A DNA stretch of 51,635 nucleotides from Deltaproteobacteria bacterium ADurb.Bin207 (GTDB lineage: Bacteria > Myxococcota_A > Polyangia > Polyangiales > Polyangiaceae): assembly GCA_002070115.1 (NCBI GenBank), contig MWCO01000042.1:1-51635 (forward strand), written 5' to 3'. The translations under genes and the position numbers were made by a program. Shown here piece by piece: positions 43,444 to 51,095 of this stretch (positions are counted from its first letter, which is position 1; every line of letters begins with the position of its first letter). The notes beneath the pieces were generated by a model. The model had not been told where the DNA came from, did no database searches, and worked only from the letters and a program-made list of their open reading frames with translations.

Positions 43444-44328
43444 ATGGCACACCTACTCGTCGTTTCGCTCATCTGGGCCTTTTCCTTTGGTCTCATCAAA
43501 GGCAACTTACAAGGCCTCGATCCAAGCTTCGTGTCTTGGGTGCGGATGACACTTTCGCTCCTTGTTTTTTTGCCTTTTTTGCGTCCTGCCCAGATGAAAT
43601 GGCGCCAAGCCTGGCAACTCATCGTCCTTGGCGGCGTGCAATACGGCTTGATGTATGTCTTCTATATCGCCTCCTTCGAAACCCTCAAAGCCCATCAAGT
43701 CGCGCTATCCACCGTCTTGACTCCGCTTTTCGTCGTGGGCTTGGAGGCCTGGACAACGCGTACGCTTCGTGCTCGTTTCGCACTCGCTGCCCTTTTGGCA
43801 GTCGGTGGCGCGGCCTTGCTCAACCCCGACCCCACTTGCCTTGGCGCGTGGAAAGGCATGCTGCTCGTGCAGGGCTCCAACCTCTGTTTCGCCGTCGGAC
43901 AAGTATGGTACCGACGCTTGGGACGGGGACCGACTCCGGACCGATCGAGTTTTGCCCTTGCTTACGCGGGCGCCGTGCTCGTAACGGGCATGGCCGCCCT
44001 GCTGACGAACGATTCCATCCCGTCGAGCCTGACGTTCACCCAGATCTGGACACTTGGGTATCTGGGGTTCGTAGCCTCTGGGATCTGCTTTTTTCTGTGG
44101 AACGTGGGAGCAAAAGCCACGAATGCGGGCGTGTTGGCGGTGTTCAACAACGTGAAAATCCCCCTCGCCGTGCTGGTTTCTCTGCTTGTTTTCGGGGAAT
44201 CCGCGCAATGGTCCCGGCTGCTGTCGGCCAGCGCCATGATCGCGCTGGCCCTGTGGCTGGGCGCACGGACCTCAAAACAAGCCTCGCCCGAAAAGGCACT
44301 GGCGTCGGTGCGAAACGATACCAAATAG
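43444..44328 (+). CDS. EamA/DMT-family permease
   Basis: The 294-residue protein has about ten hydrophobic helices in two EamA halves, beginning L-L-V-V-S-L-I-W-A-F-S-F-G. The second half starts near G-M-L-L-V-Q-G-S-N-L-C-F-A. Members move amino acids, carboxylates or other metabolites across the inner membrane, usually outward; the substrate is not predictable. The family motif V-x-x-L-x-x-P-L is visible as V-L-T-P-L-F-V-V. The Tat-exported DUF362 protein gene follows 48 bases later on the same strand. Confidence 0.83.
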   Translation: MAHLLVVSLIWAFSFGLIKGNLQGLDPSFVSWVRMTLSLLVFLPFLRPAQMKWRQAWQLIVLGGVQYGLMYVFYIASFETLKAHQVALSTVLTPLFVVGLEAWTTRTLRARFALAALLAVGGAALLNPDPTCLGAWKGMLLVQGSNLCFAVGQVWYRRLGRGPTPDRSSFALAYAGAVLVTGMAALLTNDSIPSSLTFTQIWTLGYLGFVASGICFFLWNVGAKATNAGVLAVFNNVKIPLAVLVSLLVFGESAQWSRLLSASAMIALALWLGARTSKQASPEKALASVRNDTK

Positions 44329-44376
44329 CTGGCGAAACAACGCGAATTCACCCATGGTTCGTGAACGAGGAAGACG

Positions 44377-45471
44377 ATGACGCAGTACGATCGCCACCAA
44401 ACCCTGACTCGGAGGCAACTCGTTGGAGCCGCGGCAGCCACGGCGCTTGTTGGCGTGGCGGCCCGAGCGAGAGGGCAAACTCCTGCCACATCCGCGGACC
44501 GTGCGGAAAAAAAAGATGATCCTCCGAGTTTGGCCGCACGACGCCCCGATGGTTTCATTCCGATGGCAGCACCGGGGTTGATCGTCAAAGTATCCAAATC
44601 CAATACGCTCCAACCCAACCAGTTGTGGCCGACGGAAGAGGCGGCGAAGGTCATGCTGGAGCGAGCGATGACAGAATTCACAGGGAAAAATGACCTTGGA
44701 CAGGCGTTCGGGCGCTTCGTTCATCCCCAGGACAAGGTGGCCATCAAAGTCAACGGCATCGCCGCGCAAAAAGGTGCCACGATGGGGACCAACAAAGAGC
44801 TGATCCTCGAGATCGTCCGCGGGGTGCTCGCGGCGGGTGTCAAACCCGAAAATTTATGGGTATTCGAGCAATACCCATCTTTTCTCGCGGGTACTCGAAT
44901 CAAAGACGACGTCCTGCCCGAGGGGGTTAAAAGCTATACGCACAACAACACCGACGCGGGAACCGGTCAGATTCGAATTCATGCGATTCGAACGCGTTTT
45001 GCACGGCAGCTCATGGAGGCCACGGCAGTCATCAATGTCGCGTTGATCAAAGACCATTCCCTGTGCGGATACACGGGGACCATGAAGAACATGACGCATG
45101 GGGTTACGCTCAACCCTCATGATTTTCACGCCAATTTGATGGATCCACAGATCCCCTTGGTCTACGCCCAGGACGCGATTCGAAGCCGGGTTCGCTTGCA
45201 GATCACCGATGGTTTCAAGCTCATTTACAATGCCGGCCCCCTGGATCGGGACCCTCGCGCGCGAGTGCCTCACGAAGCCGTGTACGTAAGCACCGATCCG
45301 GTCGCCATGGACCGCATCGGATGGCAAATCGTCGACAAATGGCGCGTGGACCGCGGGCTTCCGACCTTGGAAAAAGCGAAACGCGAACCCACCTATATCC
45401 AGCGAGCCGCGGATATGGGCCTGGGCATCGCCGATTTGAACCGGATTCGAATGAAAGAAATCGACTTGTAA
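44377..45471 (+). CDS. Tat-exported DUF362-domain protein
   Basis: The signal peptide has T-R-R-Q-L-V-G-A-A-A, a twin-Arg motif, and cleaves near A-R-A-R-G-Q. The rest matches DUF362: V-A-I-K-V-N, I-N-V-A-L-I-K-D-H, T-G-T-M-K-N-M-T-H-G and V-S-T-D-P-V-A-M-D. No ferredoxin-like Cys clusters are present, unlike the Fe-S members. The use of Tat suggests folding, and perhaps cofactor loading, before export. The function is unknown. It ends about 25 bases before the promoter of the L3 gene. Confidence 0.82.
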   Translation: MTQYDRHQTLTRRQLVGAAAATALVGVAARARGQTPATSADRAEKKDDPPSLAARRPDGFIPMAAPGLIVKVSKSNTLQPNQLWPTEEAAKVMLERAMTEFTGKNDLGQAFGRFVHPQDKVAIKVNGIAAQKGATMGTNKELILEIVRGVLAAGVKPENLWVFEQYPSFLAGTRIKDDVLPEGVKSYTHNNTDAGTGQIRIHAIRTRFARQLMEATAVINVALIKDHSLCGYTGTMKNMTHGVTLNPHDFHANLMDPQIPLVYAQDAIRSRVRLQITDGFKLIYNAGPLDRDPRARVPHEAVYVSTDPVAMDRIGWQIVDKWRVDRGLPTLEKAKREPTYIQRAADMGLGIADLNRIRMKEIDL

Positions 45472-45496
45472 CGCACCGCAATCGCTGCTTCTTGCC

Positions 45497-45524
45497 TTGA
45501 CGAGCCGCCCAATCCGTTTATGCT
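45497..45524 (+). promoter_or_regulatory. Probable sigma-70-type promoter of the L3 gene
   Basis: TTGACG (45497-45502) and TATGCT (45519-45524) are separated by 16 bases and lie ~135 bases before the rplC start. The -35 box matches the consensus at five of six positions, and the -10 box carries the conserved T-A and final T. Confidence 0.5.
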
Positions 45525-45542
45525 GCGCGTCCCTTCCGCTCT

Positions 45543-45581
45543 GGAGCCCCGTGCTCCCTGGTGTAAGCCGCTCCGGCACCA
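45543..45581 (+). promoter_or_regulatory. Structured 5' leader of the L3 mRNA
   Basis: Two potential hairpins follow the promoter: GGAGC/GCTCC (45543-45557), then TGGTG/CACCA enclosing CCG/CGG (45559-45581). The leader up to the ATG is about 130 bases. Ribosomal-protein leaders often carry autoregulatory structures, but no known L3 leader motif is recognised here. Confidence 0.3.
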
Positions 45582-45659
45582 GCCCCATCGGGAGAAACGG
45601 TCGGACCGGCGGATTTCCCGCCCTTCATCATCACTCTTTGACGGAGCTTATGGTGTATC

Positions 45660-46328
45660 ATGAACCAACACCCAGGAACGATCGGGCGAAAGCTCGGCAT
45701 GACTCAATTCTTCGATGATAACGGCATCGTCCAGCGCGTCACCGTCATCGAAGCCGCCGCCGTCGTCGTCGGAAAACGCACCCTGGACAAAGACCGCTAC
45801 AGCGCTTTGATCGTGGGTCTCGACGAGCGAAAACCCAAGCATACCAACAAACCGCTCGGCGGCTTTTTCAAAAAAGCGGGCGTCACGCCCAAACGCATCC
45901 TCAAGGAATTCCGCCTGCCCGCCGACGTGGTCGCACAATACGAAATCGGCCAGAAACTCGAACTCGATAAGGTCTTCGAAGTCGGCCAATTCATCGATGT
46001 CCGCGCGAAATCCCGCGGCCATGGCTTCTCCGGCGTCATGCGCCGTTACAACTTCAAAGGACAGGTCAACACCCACGGCACGCATGAATACCGTCGCCAC
46101 GGCGGATCCATCGGCACGAACTTGACCCCCGGCCGAACCCTCAAAGGCGTCAAAATGCCCGGCCAATACGGCAACAAACAATGCTCCGTGCTCAACCTCA
46201 AAGTCGCCAAGATCATCCCGGAACAAGACCTGCTCCTGGTCCACGGCGGCGTGCCCGGTAGCCGAAACGGAATCGTCGTGATCCGTGGCGCCGTCAAGAA
46301 AATGGGTGGACACCCGAAAGCCAAGTAA
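45660..46328 (+). CDS. rplC: 50S ribosomal protein L3
   Basis: The 222-residue product shows the L3 features I-G-R-K-L-G-M-T-Q-F-F, V-T-V-I-E-A, T-N-K-P-L-G-G-F-F-K-K-A-G and R-G-H-G-F-S-G-V-M-R-R. H-G-T-H-E-Y-R-R-H-G-G-S-I-G and M-P-G-Q-Y-G-N form the central loop that reaches the peptidyl-transferase region. The loop sequence is of the kind I associate with Deltaproteobacteria/Myxococcota. Normally rplC sits in the S10 operon between rpsJ and rplD. Here the upstream gene is DUF362 and the next gene, 5 bases on, is rlmE, so the gene has left or been copied from that operon. Confidence 0.92.
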   Translation: MNQHPGTIGRKLGMTQFFDDNGIVQRVTVIEAAAVVVGKRTLDKDRYSALIVGLDERKPKHTNKPLGGFFKKAGVTPKRILKEFRLPADVVAQYEIGQKLELDKVFEVGQFIDVRAKSRGHGFSGVMRRYNFKGQVNTHGTHEYRRHGGSIGTNLTPGRTLKGVKMPGQYGNKQCSVLNLKVAKIIPEQDLLLVHGGVPGSRNGIVVIRGAVKKMGGHPKAK

Positions 46329-46333
46329 TCCGG

Positions 46334-46924
46334 GTGGCTCGTAACCCCTATCGACGTCCCGATCACCGGAGCCGCCAAGCGCGCGAACAGGGATATCCCG
46401 CCCGAAGCATCTTCAAACTCGAAGAAATCGATAGGCGCGTCCAATTGCTGCGCCCCGCCATGCGTGTGCTCGACCTCGGTGCCGCCCCAGGCTCCTGGTC
46501 CATGTACGCCTCACAACGCGTCGGCCCCATCGGACGAATCCTCGCCATCGACTTGCAACCCATCGACTACCCCCTCGGTTCCAACGTCACCTTCCTTCAG
46601 GGAGATGCTCTCGCGCTACAAGAACCCGCCCTCGCTACCTTCGCCCCCTATGATGTCGTGCTCTCCGATATGGCCCCCAACACAACAGGATTCAGCCACG
46701 TCGACGAAATCCGCTCCGCGGACTTGTTCATGCGCGCCGTCGATGTCGCGGCCTCCCTCGGCTGTCGAGGAAGTGCTTTCGTGGGAAAACTATTCATGGG
46801 TGCAACCTTCGAACAGGCACGCCAGCACCTGCGAGAACGATTCAACAAAGTCCGTATCATCCGTCCAGAAGGCACTCGCCGTCGTAGCGTAGAGACCTTT
46901 CTCATCGGTATTGAACGCAAGTAA
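46334..46924 (+). CDS. rlmE: 23S rRNA 2'-O-ribose methyltransferase RlmE (FtsJ/RrmJ)
   Basis: The 196-residue protein has the K-D-K-E catalytic set: S-I-F-K-L-E-E (Lys), L-S-D-M-A-P-N (Asp), F-V-G-K-L-F-M-G (Lys) and S-V-E-T-F-L (Glu). The SAM loop is L-D-L-G-A-A-P-G-S-W. It methylates the 2'-O of U2552 (E. coli numbering) in the A-loop of 23S rRNA. The GTG start at 46334 is 5 bases after the L3 stop, so it is co-transcribed with rplC, a sensible pairing for late 50S assembly. Confidence 0.9.
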   Translation: MARNPYRRPDHRSRQAREQGYPARSIFKLEEIDRRVQLLRPAMRVLDLGAAPGSWSMYASQRVGPIGRILAIDLQPIDYPLGSNVTFLQGDALALQEPALATFAPYDVVLSDMAPNTTGFSHVDEIRSADLFMRAVDVAASLGCRGSAFVGKLFMGATFEQARQHLRERFNKVRIIRPEGTRRRSVETFLIGIERK

Positions 46925-46995
46925 TTGCAAATCCGCGAGCGAACCGTCGCTTCGCCCGCTACGCCATCACCAATTGCATCATCCAATGGGAGACG

Positions 46996-48372
46996 ATGAA
47001 TCTTCATCCTGCTCATCCAAGACCGAAAACCGAATCCGGTAGTGAACTTCTCGACTTCGACCAATTGTCGTGGCCCTTTTCCTCTGCTTGCAAGCCCCGA
47101 CACGCCTTTCGAATCGGCATCGAAGCCGAGCGCTTCGGCGTGTACTCACGCACCTTGCAGCCGCTGCAATACGATGGCCAGGACGGCATCCTCGGTTTGT
47201 TCCATGAATTGGTATCCCGATACGGTTGGCTAGCCAAAAGCGAAAGCCCCGGGGGCCCAGTGGTGTCGTTGAAACGAAACGGCGCCGCCATCACCCTCGA
47301 ACCCGCGGGACAATTCGAGTTTTCGGGCTCCCCATGGCATGACTTGCACGCCCTCGAAAATGAGCGTCAAACGTACAATACCGAGTTGCAATCCATCAGT
47401 GATCCCATGGGCATCACCTGGCTTGCCTCGGGCTTCCATCCTCTCGCCAGACACGACCAACTACCCTGGGTGCCCAAACTCCGTTACGGAATCATGCGCG
47501 TGTATCTCGCCTCCCAAGGCGGCGATGCCCTCGAAATGATGCGACGAACCGCTACGGTACAAGCCAATTTCGACTTTTCGAGCATCGAAGACGGATTGCG
47601 GAAGTTGCGCGTTAGCCTCCGTCTCTCCCCCATCGTCTCCGCCATGTTCGCCAACGGTCCGTTCGTCGAAGGCCGCCGCTACGGCGGAAAAAGCCGTCGT
47701 ATCCAGGCCTGGCTCCAGGTCGACCCCGCCAGGCAAGGACTGCTGCCCCAAATGTGGAACCCGTCGGCCACCTTGGATGATTATATCCAATGGGCCCTCG
47801 ACGCCCCCATGTTCCTCTTCCTCAGACAAGGCAAAGCCATTGAAAATACAGGACAAACCTTTCGCAGCTTTTTGATCGACGGTTTCCAGGGATATCGCCC
47901 CACCCTCGAGGATTGGACCGCTCACCTGAATACTCTCTTCCCCGAAGTCCGACTCAAGCAAACCATCGAGGTCCGTGGCGCCGACTCGGTCCCCAATCGA
48001 TATACACCAGCCCTCCCCGCCCTGTGGACCGGCATCCTTTATGACGATAAGGCCTTGGACGCCGCCGAACGGCTCACCGAAACCTGGACCTATCCTTCCA
48101 TGGTCACCTTGCGCCAATCCCTCGGAAACGAAGGACTCAACGCCATGTTCCACGGAAAGACCGTCGCCACCTGGGCCCAGCGCGTGTTGTCGATCGCGAA
48201 AGAAGGTCTCGGACGACGCAACCAGCGTGATTCCGCGGGACAGGCAGAAGATATCTACCTGAAGGATCTCGAAATACTCCTCGAAAAAGGCCGGTGCCCA
48301 GCCGATGAGGTCCTCGATGCGCTCGAACAAGAACCGTCTGCCCAAAATATCGTGCTCGCCACCACGGCCTGA
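46996..48372 (+). CDS. gshA: Glutamate-cysteine ligase, GCS2/plant type
   Basis: The 458-residue product contains R-I-G-I-E-A-E-R-F-G, L-E-P-A-G-Q-F-E-F-S-G, Q-A-N-F-D-F, then L-K-Q-T-I-E-V-R-G-A-D and A-L-P-A-L-W-T-G-I. These are hallmarks of the plant/proteobacterial-type gamma-glutamylcysteine synthetase. It joins Glu and Cys with ATP to start glutathione (or gamma-Glu-Cys) synthesis in the cytoplasm. No gshB is in the window. It follows rlmE by 71 bases on the same strand and is convergent with the GYF-GAF gene. Confidence 0.87.
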   Translation: MNLHPAHPRPKTESGSELLDFDQLSWPFSSACKPRHAFRIGIEAERFGVYSRTLQPLQYDGQDGILGLFHELVSRYGWLAKSESPGGPVVSLKRNGAAITLEPAGQFEFSGSPWHDLHALENERQTYNTELQSISDPMGITWLASGFHPLARHDQLPWVPKLRYGIMRVYLASQGGDALEMMRRTATVQANFDFSSIEDGLRKLRVSLRLSPIVSAMFANGPFVEGRRYGGKSRRIQAWLQVDPARQGLLPQMWNPSATLDDYIQWALDAPMFLFLRQGKAIENTGQTFRSFLIDGFQGYRPTLEDWTAHLNTLFPEVRLKQTIEVRGADSVPNRYTPALPALWTGILYDDKALDAAERLTETWTYPSMVTLRQSLGNEGLNAMFHGKTVATWAQRVLSIAKEGLGRRNQRDSAGQAEDIYLKDLEILLEKGRCPADEVLDALEQEPSAQNIVLATTA

Positions 48373-48438
48373 TCCCCTCGCCGAAGCATCTTTCCGCTCG
48401 AGCCCCCATGCCCCTGTGAATCCCTCCCACGAAGATAA

Positions 48439-49218
48439 TCACATCATCGTTGGCCTTTGCCTGCCTCGCAGCACCGACATCGGCCATGGATTCCACCCTT
48501 CGCCAACGAATACTTGCTCGAGCGCCCTTCGAACCCCCGTCAACCTCGCCTTGTCGCAGTTTCGAAACGGGTGGTCGGAACGGCCCAATTCAAGCATCGC
48601 GTAGGTGCGATCCATCACACGAATCGGAACCATGGCGACACCCCGAAGCGCCATTCCGCGGCTCAAACGCGCCACCAACGCACGCTGGGCCGAACCAACC
48701 CCTTGACTGCCCCACACCCCTCGACCGTCCATCGCCGCCACACAAGCCGCATCGTAACCAGGCAACGCATGGCCTACCGACGGTTCAAGGCCGTCACCAT
48801 GCGTGAAACTGGTTACAAAAGCACGTTCCGGGCCGCGATACCGATGCACCATCGCAACTTCTGCTCGCGTCAATTCGACCGCCGCATGCATCGCCAACAA
48901 CAACGCTTCGGTGGAACTGATGGCACAGCGTAGGAAAGAACGAGCCAACGCTTGCCCTTCGTCTTCTGGGTAAGGCAATTCCCATCGTGGTTCGAACGAG
49001 GGATTGCTCGCCTTCTGAAAAGCGCTAACCTCACGTATTTGAAGAATATTTCTCCATTGTGACCAGGCATGGGCGCGGACCAAACTGTCGGTGGGCACAT
49101 GGCCCTCCGCCACGCCTTGCAGCAACGTCACGGTGTTCATCGGACCGAAGACCGCCCCCTGCGAGCATACATACCACAGGGGAGGCGTTTTCATGATCCT
49201 GGAGGCAGAGGACGACAT
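48439..49218 (-). CDS. GYF_2-like plus GAF-like protein
   Basis: From the ATG at 49218 the protein opens with a GYF_2-like module (L-W-Y-V-C-S-Q-G, F-G-P-M, L-L-Q-G-V-A-E-G-H-V, W-S-Q-W-R-N-I). A ~150-residue region with GAF-like features follows (L-L-L-A-M-H-A-A-V-E-L, V-A-M-V-P-I-R-V-M-D-R-T-Y-A-M-L-E-L-G-R). There is no output domain, signal peptide or membrane helix. GYF_2 modules occur in myxobacterial regulatory proteins and bind Pro-rich or peptide partners. The start is uncertain: a TTG at 49293 would overlap the trmH stop, and an ATG at 49194 is also possible. Confidence 0.6.
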   Translation of the reverse strand: MSSSASRIMKTPPLWYVCSQGAVFGPMNTVTLLQGVAEGHVPTDSLVRAHAWSQWRNILQIREVSAFQKASNPSFEPRWELPYPEDEGQALARSFLRCAISSTEALLLAMHAAVELTRAEVAMVHRYRGPERAFVTSFTHGDGLEPSVGHALPGYDAACVAAMDGRGVWGSQGVGSAQRALVARLSRGMALRGVAMVPIRVMDRTYAMLELGRSDHPFRNCDKARLTGVRRALEQVFVGEGWNPWPMSVLRGRQRPTMM

Positions 49219-49289
49219 GATGGTGGGTATCCGCGATACCGGCCCATTGTCGCGGTTGCCCGCGCAATGGCCAAAAGACTCGTGGGGCT

Positions 49290-50081
49290 TCAATCCGAAA
49301 GGCTATTTTTTGCGGTGAACGGGCCTTGCCGGGCATTGTCCTGCTCGCCTGCGAACCGTTCATGATCCGCCCGTTCCAACAACGCTCCCGCGTTGGGTAC
49401 GGTGACAGCCAGACCTCTTGCGTACAGTCGACGACGTTCCGTTTCCGGTAAATCACCGGGGCGATGGGCTGTAGCATAAGCAAGCAATATCCCTCCGCTC
49501 ACACTCACGTTGAGGCTTTCCGCAAACCCCCGCATCGGCACACGAACCGCGTGTTCACATGCTTGCGTCAGGACCGGACGTATCCCTTGATGCTCGTTGC
49601 CCAGCACCAGAGCCAATCGAGGAATCGACTGTAAATCCTCAGCTTGTAGCTTCCCTTGGGGATGCGCTCCCACCAGCACCATCCCGTCGTCGCGAAGCGC
49701 TTTCACACAGGATTCCGCGTCCGCGTGGGTACGCACCTCGACCCACTTATGCGTGCCCCGGGCGACTCCCGCGTGGGCGAGAAACGAGGCCCCTTGTTCC
49801 AACAAATGAATCCGCGCTACCCCAAACGCTTCACACGTCCGCAGCAATGCCGCGCCGTTGTGGGGGTCACAAATCGAGTCCATCACCACCGTGACCGAAC
49901 CGATCCGGTCGGCGAAGACCCGCTGCAACTTCTCCCGCCGACGTTCCGTGGCGAACGGTTCCAGCACGCGAATCACGAACTCTGCATCCACTTGGCCCAG
50001 GCCAATCCGTTGCGCCAGCCGGTCCCCCCACAGGCTCACATGAATCGTTTCGATGTCCACACGACGCATCCGCGCGACCAT
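49290..50081 (-). CDS. trmH: TrmH-like tRNA/rRNA 2'-O-methyltransferase (SpoU family)
   Basis: SpoU motifs are clear: V-V-M-D-S-I-C-D-P-H-N-G-A-A-L-L-R-T, L-A-L-V-L-G-N-E-H-Q-G-I and V-P-M-R-G-F-A-E-S-L-N-V-S-V. The N-terminal helix R-R-E-K-L-Q-R-V-F is TrmH-like, so Gm18 of tRNA is the most likely target. The knotted SAM fold works as a dimer in the cytoplasm. The C-terminal extension beyond the fold (~50 residues) is longer than I expect. The ATG at 50081 is chosen because upstream in-frame residues do not resemble the family; an ATG at 50138 is an alternative. Confidence 0.8.
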   Translation of the reverse strand: MVARMRRVDIETIHVSLWGDRLAQRIGLGQVDAEFVIRVLEPFATERRREKLQRVFADRIGSVTVVMDSICDPHNGAALLRTCEAFGVARIHLLEQGASFLAHAGVARGTHKWVEVRTHADAESCVKALRDDGMVLVGAHPQGKLQAEDLQSIPRLALVLGNEHQGIRPVLTQACEHAVRVPMRGFAESLNVSVSGGILLAYATAHRPGDLPETERRRLYARGLAVTVPNAGALLERADHERFAGEQDNARQGPFTAKNSLSD

Positions 50082-50331
50082 AAAGGCCAAGCCGTTGCCT
50101 GTCCACTGCCCTTGCTCCCGCGTCCAGGGCCAGAGCATCCACTTTCGCCATCCATGGGCAGGAAAGTGTATTCCATCCTGTGAACGGCATCCGTTTTGGT
50201 GGGAGTCCGCTCGCTCGCGGGCATACGCTACACGGTCACGGCACACGCTTCACGCACCATGCCTTCGCATTCGCTTACCAGGCCCAAATCGTCTATATTC
50301 CCGCCTGACAGCTCGGAGAAGTGTTGTCCCC

Positions 50332-50874
50332 ATGACGTTTCGGATTCCCGAGGGCCTGCACTGGTGGGCGATTCGCACCAAGGCCAACTTCGAAAAAACC
50401 GTCTTCGCTCAACTCACGAATCGTCAGTTCGAAGCCTTCCTTCCCACCTACAAAACCTATTCGCGACGAAAAGACCGTCGCGCGATTGTCTCTTTGCCTC
50501 TGTTTCCGGGGTATGTTTTCTTGCATTCGAACCTGACGGATCGGGAACGACGCGTCGGTGTCATGCAAACCCGCGGAATGGTTCAGATTTTAGGTGGTCC
50601 GGAAGGCCCCTTGCCCGTTCGGGACCATGAGATCACCAGCCTTCAGGTGATGTGTAATTCCGATCGTATGTTGGAACCTCTCGGGCGAATCGAAAGAGGA
50701 AAGACCGTACGTATCGTGTCTGGCGGATTGGCGGGCGTGATCGGAATCGTTGCCGAAATCAAAGGCAAGGGCCGTCGAATCATATGCAACGTCAACCTGC
50801 TGGGTCGCGCGGTCGCCGCGGAATTGCTCCCTACCGACATCGAAGTCGTCGGTCCTTTCGATCGCTTCGAATAA
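50332..50874 (+). CDS. NusG-like transcription antiterminator (UpxY/LoaP type)
   Basis: The 180-residue protein has an NGN domain, W-W-A-I-R-T-K-A-N-F-E-K-T at its start and L-P-L-F-P-G-Y-V-F-L-H in the core. A KOW motif follows (G-K-T-V-R-I-V-S-G-G-L-A-G-V-I-G). The spacing and divergence resemble specialised NusG paralogues that load on RNA polymerase at particular long operons such as capsule or antibiotic clusters, not housekeeping NusG. No secE or L11 gene is adjacent, which supports this. The ATG at 50332 has a GGAGAAG ribosome site somewhat far upstream. Confidence 0.82.
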   Translation: MTFRIPEGLHWWAIRTKANFEKTVFAQLTNRQFEAFLPTYKTYSRRKDRRAIVSLPLFPGYVFLHSNLTDRERRVGVMQTRGMVQILGGPEGPLPVRDHEITSLQVMCNSDRMLEPLGRIERGKTVRIVSGGLAGVIGIVAEIKGKGRRIICNVNLLGRAVAAELLPTDIEVVGPFDRFE

Positions 50875-51095
50875 GAAATGGCCACTGATTTGTCGTCGCA
50901 ATCAGCGCTCAGAGCATCCGTCAACCTCCCTTTGGCACATTTCATTCGGTATTCTTGCCGAAAGCCGAGCCACGCGTGCCACGCATTGCTTTGTCTTCTG
51001 ACAGGCGCATACTGACGGAAACCGAAGCGGGCCGGGTCGCGCGAGTCTCTCTCGCCACATCTGGGTTGCATCGAATCGTCGTGGAGTGAAGGAAC
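50875..51095. other. Intergenic region between the NusG-like gene and the right-edge lipoprotein
   Basis: No gene seen. There is a hairpin CTGATT/AATCAG at 50885-50905 just after the NusG-like stop, without a U-run. TTCGG/CCGAA forms an imperfect dyad near 50946-50963. A weak TTGCTT...CATACT pair with 16-base spacing, ending near 51013, is a possible promoter for the lipoprotein gene. If the NusG-like factor acts locally, its recruitment site could lie here. Confidence 0.3.
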
